Below are positions 8,384 to 17,673 of a stretch of DNA of 64,000 nt, piece by piece (position 1 is the stretch's first letter; every line of letters starts with the position of its first letter). The translations under genes and the position numbers were made by a program. The notes under the pieces are model-generated. The model did not search any database and was not told the DNA's origin. It saw only the letters and a program-made list of their open reading frames with translations. Source of the stretch: Pacificitalea sp040119125. Its GTDB lineage: Bacteria; Pseudomonadota; Alphaproteobacteria; Rhodobacterales; Rhodobacteraceae. The stretch lies in the NCBI GenBank assembly GCA_040119125.1, contig JBEDTR010000001.1, positions 186,001 to 250,000 on the forward strand, read 5' to 3'.

Positions 8384-9016
8384 TTATTTCGTCCCGAACA
8401 TCCGGTCGCCCGCATCCCCCAGACCCGGCACGATATAGCCTTTCTCGTTCAGGCATTCATCTAGCGCGGCGGTGATGATCGGCACGTCGGGATGTGCCTC
8501 TTTCATGCGGGCGACACCTTCGGGCGCGGCCAGCAGGCACAGGAAGCGGATATTCGTGGCGCCGGCCTTCTTCAGCAAATCAATAGCAGCGGCGGAGCTG
8601 TTGCCCGTGGCCAGCATCGGATCCACGGCGATCACCAGCCGGTCCTCCAGCGCCTCGGGCACCTTGAAGTAATATTGCACCGGCTGCAGCGTTTCTTCGT
8701 CGCGGTATAGGCCGACAAACCCGACCCGTGCCGAAGGGATCAGTTCCAGCACCCCGTCCAGCAGCCCGTTGCCCGCCCGAAGGATCGAGATCAGCGCCAG
8801 CTTCTTGCCCGCCAGAACCGGAGCCTCCATCGGCTGCATCGGCGTGTCGACGGTTTCGTTGGTCAGCTCCAGCTCGCGCGTGACCTCATAGGCCAGAAGC
8901 TGCGAGATTTCGCGCAGCAACTGCCGGAACAGGGCGGTCGGCGTATCACGCTTGCGCATCAGCGTGAGCTTGTGTTGCACCAGCGGGTGGGTGACGACGG
9001 TCAGGTGGTCGCTCAT
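8384..9016 (-). CDS. upp: uracil phosphoribosyltransferase
   Basis: A 210-residue enzyme that makes UMP from uracil and PRPP. The start at MSDHLTVVTHPL is the family's usual N-terminus; an upstream start at 9037 adds seven unrelated residues. Seen: the RAGNGLLDGVL segment (80-90), the PRPP-binding loop VDPMLATGNS (131-140) and the uracil-binding C-terminus GYIVPGLGDAGDRMFGTK, which is complete. It follows the adenosine deaminase gene at 140 bases on the same strand and closes the nucleoside salvage block: bases released by the phosphorolysis and deamination genes upstream can be recycled here. The gap holds a hairpin, so it may have its own promoter. Confidence 0.97.
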   Translation of the reverse strand: MSDHLTVVTHPLVQHKLTLMRKRDTPTALFRQLLREISQLLAYEVTRELELTNETVDTPMQPMEAPVLAGKKLALISILRAGNGLLDGVLELIPSARVGFVGLYRDEETLQPVQYYFKVPEALEDRLVIAVDPMLATGNSSAAAIDLLKKAGATNIRFLCLLAAPEGVARMKEAHPDVPIITAALDECLNEKGYIVPGLGDAGDRMFGTK

Positions 9017-9062
9017 CTCGAATAGCCTCGCGCGCAAATTGGATTGCCCCGGTGCTAGCGTC

Positions 9063-9095
9063 CGCGCGGCGTGGGGTAAACCCTTCTGCCGCGCG
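9063..9095 (-). terminator. GC-rich hairpin between add and upp
   Basis: CGCGCGGC (9063-9070) pairs with GCCGCGCG (9088-9095), and the loop itself contains GGGT-aa-ACCC. There is no T-tract, so it could attenuate or stabilise rather than terminate the add transcript before upp. Confidence 0.35.
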
Positions 9096-9155
9096 TGACG
9101 TCATGTCGGCGGGCCCTTTGCCCAGTCTTGCCGCATAGTCCGGCGGCGCGGCGCC

Positions 9156-10145
9156 TTAACGTCCGGCATCCAGCCGCTTGGCCAGCGCCGCGCGGGTCGG
9201 CGCATCGCAGAATGCCGCGTCCAGCGCGACATGGTTCAGCTCGTGGAAGTCATCCTCGTTCCAGCCGAACACATCCGCCAGCCGGTCATATTCATGGGTC
9301 ATCGTGGTGTGGAAGAACGGCGGATCATCGGTCGAGATCGTGACCTTCACCCCCCGCGCGCGCAGCTTTTCGATTGGATGCGCCTGCCATGATGACACGG
9401 CGCGCAGCGCGACGTTGGAGCCGGGGCAGACCTCCAGCACGATGCCGTCTTCGGCCAGTTGATCGACCAGCGCCAGATCCTCGATCGCGCGGATGCCATG
9501 GCCAATACGCTCGACCTTCAGATCGCGGATCGTGTCAGCGACCATATCCGGCCCGCCCCATTCGCCCGCATGCGCCGTCAGCCGCAGCCCGGCCTCGCGC
9601 GCGCAGTCAAAGGCCCATGCGTAATCGCCGGGCCGTCCCACCATTTCCGCCCCCGCAATGCCAAAGCCGGTGATGAAATCGCCTGCCGTTTCCGCCGCGC
9701 AGCGCGCAATCGGGCGGGCAGCCTCGGGGCCAAAGTGGCGGATACAGGTGATAACGCCGCGCATGACGATGCCATCCTGCGCCTCGGCTTCGGCGGCGGC
9801 CTCCTGCATTGCGGCCAGATAGTCACGCCACGCGCCGACATCGCCGCCCCCGCAGAAATCCGGGCTTAGAAAGCTCTCGGTGTAGATCACGCCATGTTCG
9901 GCGGCGCGGGCCAGCACTTCGCGTGTCAGACGGCGGTAATCCTCGGGGGATTTCAGGACAGCCGTTGCCGCCTCATACACCTTCAGGAATTCGTTGAAAT
10001 CGGCATAAGCGTAATGGCCGCGCTCGTTGAACACGCCGTCCAGCCGTATGCCTTTCTCCGAGGCCAGCCCACGGACGAATTCCGGCGGGGCGGCGCCTTC
10101 CAGATGCATGTGCAATTCGATCTTGGGCAGGGAGGTGTGGCTCAT
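9156..10145 (-). CDS. add: adenosine deaminase
   Basis: A 329-residue metal-dependent deaminase that converts (deoxy)adenosine to (deoxy)inosine. Zinc ligands are in ELHMHLEG (His12, His14), then HAGEWGGP carries the catalytic pocket His/Glu region, IGHGIRA the next His, and STDDPPFF the metal-binding and catalytic aspartates. The ATG at 10145 overlaps the stop of deoB by four bases (ATGA), which fixes the start and implies translational coupling. Some members of this family act on adenine instead (adenine deaminase type 2); the length and the deo neighbourhood fit adenosine, but the substrate is not proven. Confidence 0.93.
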   Translation of the reverse strand: MSHTSLPKIELHMHLEGAAPPEFVRGLASEKGIRLDGVFNERGHYAYADFNEFLKVYEAATAVLKSPEDYRRLTREVLARAAEHGVIYTESFLSPDFCGGGDVGAWRDYLAAMQEAAAEAEAQDGIVMRGVITCIRHFGPEAARPIARCAAETAGDFITGFGIAGAEMVGRPGDYAWAFDCAREAGLRLTAHAGEWGGPDMVADTIRDLKVERIGHGIRAIEDLALVDQLAEDGIVLEVCPGSNVALRAVSSWQAHPIEKLRARGVKVTISTDDPPFFHTTMTHEYDRLADVFGWNEDDFHELNHVALDAAFCDAPTRAALAKRLDAGR

Positions 10146-11383
10146 GGAAAACTCCGTCCGGGGCCGGTCGGCCCGAGGCCGAGATGGGTGGAAATCGTTG
10201 CGGCAACATCGGCGAAACCGCGAATGCCGATGGCTGTAGGGTTGCGCGGGTCGCCGGTCGCGCCCAGCACCGGCACCCGTTCGCGGGTGTGGTCGCTGCC
10301 GCGCCAAGTGGGGTCATTGCCGTGATCGGCGGTCAGGATCAGCAAATCACCGGTGCGCAGCCGGGGCAGCAGCGCGCCAATCCGCGCATCAAACCACTCC
10401 AGCGCACGGGCATAGCCCGCCACATCGCGGCGATGGCCATAATGGCTGTCGAATTCGACGAAATTGGCGATTGTCAGGGAGCCGGGCAGGGCATCGGCCA
10501 CCAGATCCTTTAGATGATCCATCAGCGCCGCATCATCACCTTTGCGCAGATCGTCGATGCCGCGCCCGGAGAAAATATCCCCGATCTTGCCGATCCCATA
10601 GGTCCGCCGCCCCGCCGCCTGCGCCCAGTCCAGCAGCGTCGGTGCGGGCGGGGCGATAGCGTAATCCCGGCGGTTGGTGGTGCGGGTGAAGCCCGTCTCC
10701 GTATCGCCGACAAACGGTCGGGCGATCACGCGGCCCACCTTCATCTCATGCAGCAGCGGCGCGATATCGCGGCAGAGCTTCAGCAGCCGGTCGAGGCCAA
10801 AATGCTCCTCATGGGCGGCGATCTGAAACACGCTATCCGCCGAGGTGTAGCAAATCGGCCAGCCGGTGCGCAGATGCGCGGCACCGTCGCGGGCGATGAT
10901 TTCAGTGCCCGAGGCATGGCAATTGCCCAGCGTGCCTTCGACCCCCGCAGCGCCGCGGATCGCCGCCAGCAGAGCGTCGTCAAAGGCCGGTTGCGTGTCG
11001 GGGAAATAATGCCAGTCCCACGGCACGGGCACGCCCGCCAATTCCCAATGCCCCGAGGGCGTGTCCTTGCCTGCGCTGATCTCCTCCGCCGCGCCCCATA
11101 GGCCCGTGGGGGTGGCGGTCAGCCCCGGCGTATCATCGCCCGAGGCCAGCCGGATCGCCGCGCCCAGTCCCAGCGCATCCAGATGCGGCAGGTGCAGCGG
11201 CCCGCGGCGCCCCTCGTCGGCCCGGCCCGCTGCGCAAGCCTGCGCGATATGGGCCAGCGTGTTGGCTCCGGCATCGCCGAACTCCGCTGCATCCGGCGCG
11301 CCGCCACAGCCCACCGAATCGAGCACGATCAGAAAGGCGCGGCGCTGTTCCGGGGCGGGCAGGGGGGCTGGCGCGTCGCTCAC
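10142..11383 (-). CDS. deoB: phosphopentomutase
   Basis: A 413-residue enzyme of the alkaline-phosphatase superfamily that interconverts (deoxy)ribose 1- and 5-phosphate, feeding sugar from nucleosides into central metabolism. Metal-binding residues appear in LIVLDSVGCGGAPDA near the N-terminus and in ILTADHGNDPTWRGSDHTRE near the C-terminus; the phospho-acceptor threonine region DAGANTLAHIA is present. Length is normal. It overlaps deoA by four bases upstream and add by four bases downstream, so it is the centre of a tightly coupled operon cdd-deoA-deoB-add. Confidence 0.97.
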   Translation of the reverse strand: MSDAPAPLPAPEQRRAFLIVLDSVGCGGAPDAAEFGDAGANTLAHIAQACAAGRADEGRRGPLHLPHLDALGLGAAIRLASGDDTPGLTATPTGLWGAAEEISAGKDTPSGHWELAGVPVPWDWHYFPDTQPAFDDALLAAIRGAAGVEGTLGNCHASGTEIIARDGAAHLRTGWPICYTSADSVFQIAAHEEHFGLDRLLKLCRDIAPLLHEMKVGRVIARPFVGDTETGFTRTTNRRDYAIAPPAPTLLDWAQAAGRRTYGIGKIGDIFSGRGIDDLRKGDDAALMDHLKDLVADALPGSLTIANFVEFDSHYGHRRDVAGYARALEWFDARIGALLPRLRTGDLLILTADHGNDPTWRGSDHTRERVPVLGATGDPRNPTAIGIRGFADVAATISTHLGLGPTGPGRSFP

Positions 11384-12690
11384 ACCTCAACCCTTTCGAT
11401 CAGCAATTCCGGCGGATCGACAGGCGCGGCGGCGGTGACATAAGCCGCACGCACCGTTTCGGCGGCGTGATCCGCTTCGGCGGGGGAGGCCGCGTGGATA
11501 CGCGCCAGTGGGTGATCCTGCCCGCAACGGTCCCCGATCCGCGCCAGATTGACCAGCCCGACCGCTGGATTGATGCGCGCGCCCGCGACCCGCCGCCCGC
11601 CACCCAACGTCACGACCACTTGGCCGAGTGCCTCGGAATCGATCCCGGTGACGAAACCCGCGTGGCGCGGCCAAACATCGATGACCACCGGCGCGGCAGG
11701 CAGCCGGTCAGCGTAGCGTTCAACAAAATCCGTGGGTCCGCCTAGCGCCGCGACCATTGCGCCGAAACGCTCCGCCGCCGCGCCACCATCGATCACGCGC
11801 GCGATCTGTGCCCGGCCTTCCGCGATGTCGAGTGCGAGCCCGCCGCTGACCAGCATGGCCGCGCCCAGCTCCATCGTGATCCGCCGTAGCGGGGCGCTCA
11901 CGGCGCGGCCCGTCAGGGTGTCGAGCGCTGCGATCACCTCCAGCGCATTGCCCGCCACCGGCACCACGGGCTGGTTCATGTCGGTGATCAGCGCGCTCGT
12001 GGGGCAGCCCGCGCCAGTTGCGGTGCCGACCAGCGCGGCTGCCAGCGCGCGCGCCTCATCGATGCCCTTCATGAACGCGCCGGTGCCGAGCTTTACATCA
12101 AGGACCAACCCATCCAGCCCTGCCGCCAGCTTCTTGGACAGGATCGACGCGGTGATCAGATCGAGGCTCGCCACCGTGCCGGTTACATCGCGCACCGCAT
12201 AAAGCCGCTTATCCGCCGGGGCGATATCAGCGCTGGCCGACACGATCGCGCAGCCCACTTGCGCGGTCACCTCGCGCAGGGTTTCCACGCTGACATCCGC
12301 ACTATAGCCGGGGATCGATTCCAGCTTGTCGAGCGTGCCGCCCGTATGGCCCAAACCCCGGCCCGAGATCATTGGCACATAGCCGCCGCAGGCCGCCACC
12401 GCCGGAGCCAGCAGCAGGCTTACGCAATCGCCGACACCGCCGGTCGAATGTTTGTCCAGCACCGGGCCGGGCAGGTCCCATTGCAATACGGTGCCACTGT
12501 CGCGCATTGCCTCGGTCAGCGCGATCCGGGCGGGCTCGGACAATGGCGTGCGGCAGACGCCCATCGCGAAGGCGCCGGCCTGCGCGTCGCTCACCGTGCC
12601 ATCGCTCAGACCGGCGGCGAACCAGCGCATCGCCTCGGCATTGGGCGGCTGGCCCGCCCGCAGCAGGCTCAGGATCGAAGCCGCGTCCAT
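11380..12690 (-). CDS. deoA: thymidine phosphorylase
   Basis: A 436-residue enzyme that phosphorolyses thymidine or deoxyuridine to the base and deoxyribose 1-phosphate, the substrate of DeoB next door. The family signature is clear: VLDKHSTGGVGD binds phosphate, SGRGLGHTGGTLDKLE follows, and KKLAAGLDGLVLDVKLG is the pyrimidine-site segment. The C-terminal barrel-sandwich domain is complete. It begins four bases behind the stop of cdd and ends overlapping deoB, so the three are one transcription unit. Confidence 0.97.
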   Translation of the reverse strand: MDAASILSLLRAGQPPNAEAMRWFAAGLSDGTVSDAQAGAFAMGVCRTPLSEPARIALTEAMRDSGTVLQWDLPGPVLDKHSTGGVGDCVSLLLAPAVAACGGYVPMISGRGLGHTGGTLDKLESIPGYSADVSVETLREVTAQVGCAIVSASADIAPADKRLYAVRDVTGTVASLDLITASILSKKLAAGLDGLVLDVKLGTGAFMKGIDEARALAAALVGTATGAGCPTSALITDMNQPVVPVAGNALEVIAALDTLTGRAVSAPLRRITMELGAAMLVSGGLALDIAEGRAQIARVIDGGAAAERFGAMVAALGGPTDFVERYADRLPAAPVVIDVWPRHAGFVTGIDSEALGQVVVTLGGGRRVAGARINPAVGLVNLARIGDRCGQDHPLARIHAASPAEADHAAETVRAAYVTAAAPVDPPELLIERVEV

Positions 12691-12694
12691 AGGG

Positions 12695-13117
12695 TTACAC
12701 CTTATCCATATGGGCTTGGCTAAACGCGCCGGGCAGCAATTCCGCCACGGTCACCGAGCGCGTGGTGCCGCCCTGCGTGGACATCGTCACCTGCACGTCA
12801 GCGCCCGCAAACTCCGCGATCTTTTGGCGGCAGCCGCCGCAGGGCGGAACCGGATCGGGGCTGTCGGCTATCACCGCGATCTCTGCGATAGCTGTGTCAC
12901 CGCCCGCGACCATCGCGGCAATCGCGCCCGCCTCGGCGCAGGTGCCTTCGGGATAGGCCACGTTCTCGACGTTGCAGCCTTGGTAGAGGGCGCCGGATGC
13001 CGCGCGGATCGCCGCGCCGACATGAAAGCGCGAATAGGGAACGTAAGCGCGTTCGGCAACGTCCCGCGCCAGCGCGATCAGCTCTTGGGTCTGCGGAGAA
13101 GGGGGGCTGTCGGACAT
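12695..13117 (-). CDS. cdd: cytidine deaminase
   Basis: A 140-residue homotetrameric-type zinc deaminase turning (deoxy)cytidine into (deoxy)uridine. The zinc site is complete: the Cys and catalytic Glu of the GTCAEAGAIA region and PCGGCRQ with two more cysteines; the substrate motif NVENVAYPEG precedes them. ATG 13117 with AAAGGAG upstream is chosen over a start at 13174 that would add 19 residues. It is the first gene of the nucleoside salvage operon, so its promoter lies in the region shared with the divergent maeB gene. Confidence 0.96.
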   Translation of the reverse strand: MSDSPPSPQTQELIALARDVAERAYVPYSRFHVGAAIRAASGALYQGCNVENVAYPEGTCAEAGAIAAMVAGGDTAIAEIAVIADSPDPVPPCGGCRQKIAEFAGADVQVTMSTQGGTTRSVTVAELLPGAFSQAHMDKV

Positions 13118-13453
13118 GAATAAATCTCCTTTGTGGGCCAGTCTGGGCGCGCCCCCCGGCGGTTGCAAGCCCACGCGCCAAGTGACGTCCGAGCAACGGC
13201 ATCATGTCGTGACCTGCGCGCGCTTGGGGTGCCGTGGGATTTTGGGCGGCTCACCCTGTCAGGCTGTGCTCGGGCCGCCTGCCGCCCTGCTGTGGGTCAT
13301 GCGCGACACCCCATGTCGATGCCGCAGTGCGGCACCGCGAGAACCCGCGTTTCGCCCTCAGACGAGGGTTGCGAAAACTGGCACAGGGCGTATCAGATCG
13401 AGCGACAGCCCTGCTGGTTCAACATTAAACTTTCTTTGAAAGGGAGGCGCCTG
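13118..13453. other. 336-base divergent control region between cdd and maeB
   Basis: This gap holds the promoters of the minus-strand salvage operon and of plus-strand maeB. The ribosome sites at either end are clear. Open frames that run through it continue into maeB or lie antisense to cdd and have no start signals. I see no tRNA, no long inverted repeat and no convincing sigma-70 boxes. Confidence 0.6.
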
Positions 13454-15748
13454 ATGGCCGATGCACCCAAATCCGCCCTGCTGGGATCGGGCCAGCAAAG
13501 CCCGGCGCTGAACTACCACGAATTCCCCAAGCCCGGTAAGCTGGAGGTCCGCGCGACCAAGCCGCTCGCCAATGGGCGTGACCTGTCGCTGGCCTATAGC
13601 CCCGGCGTGGCCGATGCCTCGCTGGCCATTCGCGACGATCCTCGCGCGGCGCGGCGCTACACCAGCCGGGGCAATCTGGTCGGTGTGGTGTCGAATGGCT
13701 CCGCCGTGCTCGGGCTTGGCAATATCGGTGCGCTGGCCTCGAAACCGGTGATGGAGGGCAAGGCGGTCCTGTTCAAAAAGTTCGCCAATATCGATTGTTT
13801 CGATGTCGAGCTGGACGAAACCGACCCTGAAAAGCTGGCCGAGATCGTTTGCGCGCTGGAGCCGACATTCGGTGCTATCAACCTCGAAGATATCAAAGCC
13901 CCCGATTGCTTTATCGTCGAAAAGATCTGCCGTGAGCGGATGAACATTCCCGTCTTCCATGACGACCAGCATGGCACCGCCATCGTCGTCGGCGCGGCGG
14001 CCACCAATGCGCTGCGCGTCGCGGGCAAGCGGTTCGAGGATATCAAGGTCGTCTCCACCGGTGGCGGCGCGGCGGGCATCGCCTGCCTCAACATGCTGCT
14101 GAAGCTGGGGCTGAAGCGCGAAAACGTCTGGCTCTGCGATATCGAGGGTCTGGTCTATGAGGGCCGCACCGAACAGATGACCCCGCAAAAGGCCGAATAT
14201 GCTCAGCCTAGCGACCTGCGCACACTGGGCGACGTGATTGACGGCGCGGATCTGTTCCTTGGCCTGTCCGGCCCCGGTGTGCTGTCCGCCGAAATGGTTG
14301 CGCGGATGGCCAAGCGACCGATCATTTTCGCGCTGGCCAACCCGACGCCCGAAATCCTGCCCGAAGACGCCCGCGCCGTGGCCCCCGATGCGATCATCGC
14401 CACGGGCCGGTCGGATTACCCCAATCAGGTCAATAACGTGTTGTGCTTCCCGTTCATTTTCCGCGGGGCGCTGGATGCCGGGGCAACCACGATCAACGAC
14501 CAGATGCAGATCGCCTGTATCGAAGGCATTGCCGCGCTCGCCCGCGCCACGACATCGGCCGAGGCCGCCGCCGCCTATCAGGGCGAACAGCTGACCTTTG
14601 GTGCCGATTACCTGATCCCAAAGCCGTTTGATCCGCGTTTGATGGGGGTTGTTGCCTCTGCCGTGGCTCAGGCCGCCACCGAAAGCGGCGTGGCCGAGCG
14701 TCCGGTTGAGGATATCGCCGCCTATAAGGCCCAGCTGGACCGGTCGGTGTTCAAATCCGCGCTCTTGATGCGTCCGGTGTTCGAGGCCGCCGCCAGCGCC
14801 GAGCGCCGCATCGTATTCGCGGAGGGCGAGGATGAGCGCGTTCTGCGCGCCGCGCAGGCGATGCTGGAGGAAACCACCGACACGCCGATCCTGATCGGGC
14901 GCCCCGATGTGATTGAAAGCCGCTGCACGCGTGCCGGTTTGACCATCCGCCCCGGCACTGATTTTGAACTGGTGAACCCCGAAAACGACCCCCGCTATCG
15001 CGACTATTGGGAAACCTACCACCGGCTCATGGCCCGAAGCGGCGTGACCCCGGATCTGGCGCGCGCGATCATGCGCACCAACACCACCGCCATCGCCGCC
15101 GTGATGGTGCAGCGCGACGAGGCCGACAGCATGATCTGCGGCACCTTTGGGCAGTATCTGTGGCATCTCAACTATATCGATCAGGTGCTGGCCACTGGCG
15201 GGCTGCGGCCCACCGGCGCGCTATCGCTGATGGTGCTGGAGGAAGGGCCGCTGTTCATCGCGGACACCCATATCCATGCGGAGCCCTCGCCTGAAGAACT
15301 GGCGCAGATCGCCACAGCCGCCGCGCGCCATGTGCGTCGGTTCGGGCTGGAGCCCAAGATCGCGTTCTGTTCGCATTCGCAATTCGGCAATCTCGACACT
15401 GGGTCCGGCCCGCGGATGCGCGCGGCGCTGGCACTGCTGGACGCACAGGGCGCTGATTTTTCTTACGAGGGTGAGATGCATGTGGATAGCGCGCTCGACC
15501 CGGCCCTCCGCGCGCGGCACTTGCCCGACGCCCGGTTCGAAGGCGCGGCCAATGTGCTGATATTCGCCAATTCCGATGCGGCATCGGGTGTGCGCAACAT
15601 CCTGAAAATGAAGGCGCAGGGGCTGGAGGTCGGTCCGATCCTGATGGGCATGGCCAATCGTGCGCATATCGTGACCCCGTCGATCACGGCGCGCGGATTG
15701 CTTAACATCTCTGCCCTCGCAGGGACGCCGGTGGGGCATTACGGCTGA
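13454..15748 (+). CDS. maeB: NADP-dependent malic enzyme fused to phosphotransacetylase-like domain
   Basis: A 764-residue protein. Residues 1-425 form a malic enzyme that decarboxylates malate to pyruvate: NIGALASKPVMEGKAVLFKKF, DDQHGTAIVV and the NAD(P) loop STGGGAAGIACLN are visible. Residues 440-764 resemble phosphate acetyltransferase (AEGEDERVLRAAQAM, later NSDAASGVRNILKM). In this MaeB family the second domain is regulatory, binding acetyl-CoA, rather than clearly catalytic. Start at ATG 13454 behind AAAGGGAGG. Usual length for the fused alphaproteobacterial type. It stands alone, so it likely links the TCA cycle to pyruvate when growing on fatty or organic acids. Confidence 0.95.
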   Translation: MADAPKSALLGSGQQSPALNYHEFPKPGKLEVRATKPLANGRDLSLAYSPGVADASLAIRDDPRAARRYTSRGNLVGVVSNGSAVLGLGNIGALASKPVMEGKAVLFKKFANIDCFDVELDETDPEKLAEIVCALEPTFGAINLEDIKAPDCFIVEKICRERMNIPVFHDDQHGTAIVVGAAATNALRVAGKRFEDIKVVSTGGGAAGIACLNMLLKLGLKRENVWLCDIEGLVYEGRTEQMTPQKAEYAQPSDLRTLGDVIDGADLFLGLSGPGVLSAEMVARMAKRPIIFALANPTPEILPEDARAVAPDAIIATGRSDYPNQVNNVLCFPFIFRGALDAGATTINDQMQIACIEGIAALARATTSAEAAAAYQGEQLTFGADYLIPKPFDPRLMGVVASAVAQAATESGVAERPVEDIAAYKAQLDRSVFKSALLMRPVFEAAASAERRIVFAEGEDERVLRAAQAMLEETTDTPILIGRPDVIESRCTRAGLTIRPGTDFELVNPENDPRYRDYWETYHRLMARSGVTPDLARAIMRTNTTAIAAVMVQRDEADSMICGTFGQYLWHLNYIDQVLATGGLRPTGALSLMVLEEGPLFIADTHIHAEPSPEELAQIATAAARHVRRFGLEPKIAFCSHSQFGNLDTGSGPRMRAALALLDAQGADFSYEGEMHVDSALDPALRARHLPDARFEGAANVLIFANSDAASGVRNILKMKAQGLEVGPILMGMANRAHIVTPSITARGLLNISALAGTPVGHYG

Positions 15749-15770
15749 CGCGTGCCGGCCCGCGACCAAG

Positions 15771-15826
15771 GCCGGCGCTTGTCACCCTCGCGCTGACCTG
15801 AAATCGGGTATGTGGCTGGGCTGAAG
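15771..15826 (+). repeat. imperfect direct repeat, copy 1
   Basis: Starts GCCGGCGCTTGTCACCCTCG and ends TGTGGCTGGGCTGAAG. By eye roughly three quarters of positions match copy 2 at 15880-15940; shared blocks are GGCGCTT, GACCT and GTGGCTGGG. Confidence 0.55.
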
Positions 15827-15879
15827 CGCTCTCGGACAAGGCCGTAGGCCGCGCGAGCGAGCGCCTGCCCGCCACCCGA

Positions 15880-15940
15880 GCTGGCGCTTTGCCATCCTTG
15901 CGCGGACCTCGGAGCGGGGAGGGGCGTGGCTGGGATTAAG
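15880..15940 (+). repeat. imperfect direct repeat, copy 2
   Basis: Starts GCTGGCGCTTTGCCATCCTT and ends GTGGCTGGGATTAAG; a few extra bases relative to copy 1 sit before GTGGCTGGG. Origin unknown: either an old local duplication or two copies of a dispersed intergenic element. Confidence 0.55.
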
Positions 15941-16020
15941 TACACCCGCTCATCTGTCGCAGTGCCACCCCGCGGGCAGGCTCACGTTGCGCCCTGCACA
16001 CCCCGTGCACCCCCAAACCA

Positions 16021-16050
16021 AAAAGGGCGACCCCATAGGGCCGCCCTTTC
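16021..16050 (-). terminator. glyA terminator
   Basis: An 8-base stem AAAGGGCG (16022-16029) with CGCCCTTT (16042-16049) lies 20 bases behind the glyA stop. On the minus strand it runs into a TTTTT tract, so it is a normal intrinsic terminator for glyA; it may also stop maeB reading. Confidence 0.85.
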
Positions 16051-16069
16051 CGTTTATCCTGATCCGGGA

Positions 16070-17368
16070 TCACATCTCGGGGTAGAGCGGGAACTGAGCA
16101 CATAGGGCGCTGACAGCGTCCCGCACTTTGGCCTCAACCTCAGCGTTGCCGTCATCGCCATTGGCGGCCAGCCCATCGACCACTTCGACGATCCAGCGGG
16201 CGATCTGGCGGAATTCGTCTTCGCGGAAGCCACGGGTGGTGCCCGCAGGCGTGCCCAGACGGATGCCCGAGGTGACAAACGGCTTTTCCGGGTCGAACGG
16301 CACACCGTTCTTGTTGCAGGTGATATGCGCCCGGCCCAGAGCCGCTTCGGTCGCCTTGCCGGTCACGCCCTTGGGCCGCAGATCCGCCAGCATCAGGTGG
16401 TTGTCCGTGCCGCCCGACACGATGTCGATGCCGCCTTTGGACAGCTCATCCGCCATGGCGCGGGCGTTGGTGACGACCTGTGCGGCATAGGTCTTGAACT
16501 CGGGACGCAGCGCTTCGTTGAAGGCCACGGCCTTGGCGGCGATGACATGCATCAAGGGGCCGCCCTGCAGACCGGGGAACACGGCCGAGTTGATCTTCTT
16601 GGCAAGCGCTTCGTCATTGGTGAGGATCATGCCGCCGCGCGGGCCGCGCAGGGATTTATGAGTGGTTGTGGTGACCACATCGGCATGGGGCACGGGCGAG
16701 GGATGCGCGCCACCGGCAACCAGACCGGCGATATGGGCCATGTCGACCATCAGGTAGGCGCCGACTTCATCCGCGATCTTGCGGAATTCGGCCCAATCCC
16801 ATGTGCGGCTATAGGCGGTGCCACCAGCGACGATAAGCTTCGGCTTATGGGCCAGAGCGCTTTCGCGGATCGCATCCATGTCCAGCAGCTGATCCTGCTG
16901 ACGCACGCCGTAGGACACCACGTTGAACCACTTGCCCGACATGTTGACGGGGGAGCCGTGGGTCAGGTGACCGCCGGAGTTCAGATCCAGCCCCATGAAG
17001 GTGTCGCCCGGCTTCAGCAGCGCGAGGAACACAGCTTGGTTCATCTGGCTGCCCGAGTTGGGCTGCACATTGGCGAATTTCGCGCCGAACAGTTCCTTGG
17101 CCCGCTCGATGGCGAGGCTTTCGGCGATATCCACATATTGGCAGCCGCCATAGTAGCGTTTGCCCGGATAGCCTTCGGCGTATTTGTTGGTCATCACCGA
17201 GCCCTGCGCTTCCATCACGGCGGCAGAGACGATGTTTTCGGAGGCGATCAGCTCGATCTCGTCGCGCTGGCGACCCAGTTCCAAGTCAATGGACTTGGCG
17301 ATCTCGGGGTCGCGGCTGGCGAGGGTTTCGGTGAAGAAGCCGGTGTCGCGGACGATGTCCTTCATCAT
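16070..17368 (-). CDS. glyA: serine hydroxymethyltransferase
   Basis: A 432-residue PLP enzyme converting serine and tetrahydrofolate to glycine and 5,10-methylene-THF, the main source of one-carbon units. The PLP lysine is in VVTTTTHKSLRGPRGG; NKYAEGYPGKRYYGG and the folate-site segment THGSPVNMSGKWF are intact. Two adjacent ATGs (17368 and 17365) follow AGGAG at 5 and 8 bases; either could be used. Length is normal for the family. It is a single gene with its own terminator, divergent from nadK. Confidence 0.97.
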   Translation of the reverse strand: MMKDIVRDTGFFTETLASRDPEIAKSIDLELGRQRDEIELIASENIVSAAVMEAQGSVMTNKYAEGYPGKRYYGGCQYVDIAESLAIERAKELFGAKFANVQPNSGSQMNQAVFLALLKPGDTFMGLDLNSGGHLTHGSPVNMSGKWFNVVSYGVRQQDQLLDMDAIRESALAHKPKLIVAGGTAYSRTWDWAEFRKIADEVGAYLMVDMAHIAGLVAGGAHPSPVPHADVVTTTTHKSLRGPRGGMILTNDEALAKKINSAVFPGLQGGPLMHVIAAKAVAFNEALRPEFKTYAAQVVTNARAMADELSKGGIDIVSGGTDNHLMLADLRPKGVTGKATEAALGRAHITCNKNGVPFDPEKPFVTSGIRLGTPAGTTRGFREDEFRQIARWIVEVVDGLAANGDDGNAEVEAKVRDAVSALCAQFPLYPEM

Positions 17369-17673
17369 GCACACTCCTGTCTGACCGGGCCTTGAAAATG
17401 CCGGTGCGGGGATGCCGTGGCGCACCGGACGGGGTGCTATCGGCGGGGATTGCGCGCCTCATAGACCAATCTCCGCCGTTGCGGAAGGCATAGCGGCTGC
17501 CCGCGCGCCTCATAATGCCGCGACACGGCGGCGCGGCAGAGGCGGATGCAGCGCGGGTGGGGGGATGCGCTGGAGCCCCCATCCGCCCGCGCGCCCGGGT
17601 CCGCAGGCTTGCCTTTCCGATCCCGGCACGCAATGTCTGAACCCACGCCCGCCCGCATGAGGACCGCGCCGCA

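Larger units (their letters stand above)
15749..16069. other. 321-base non-coding stretch with an imperfect 60-base duplication
   Basis: Between maeB and glyA (convergent). It carries two imperfect direct copies (see separate repeat entries) and the glyA terminator at its right end. No plausible gene is seen. Confidence 0.7.

Noticed and set aside
13358..15166. 602-codon open frame antisense to maeB
   Set aside because: maeB is complete with motifs and ribosome site; the antisense frame has neither.
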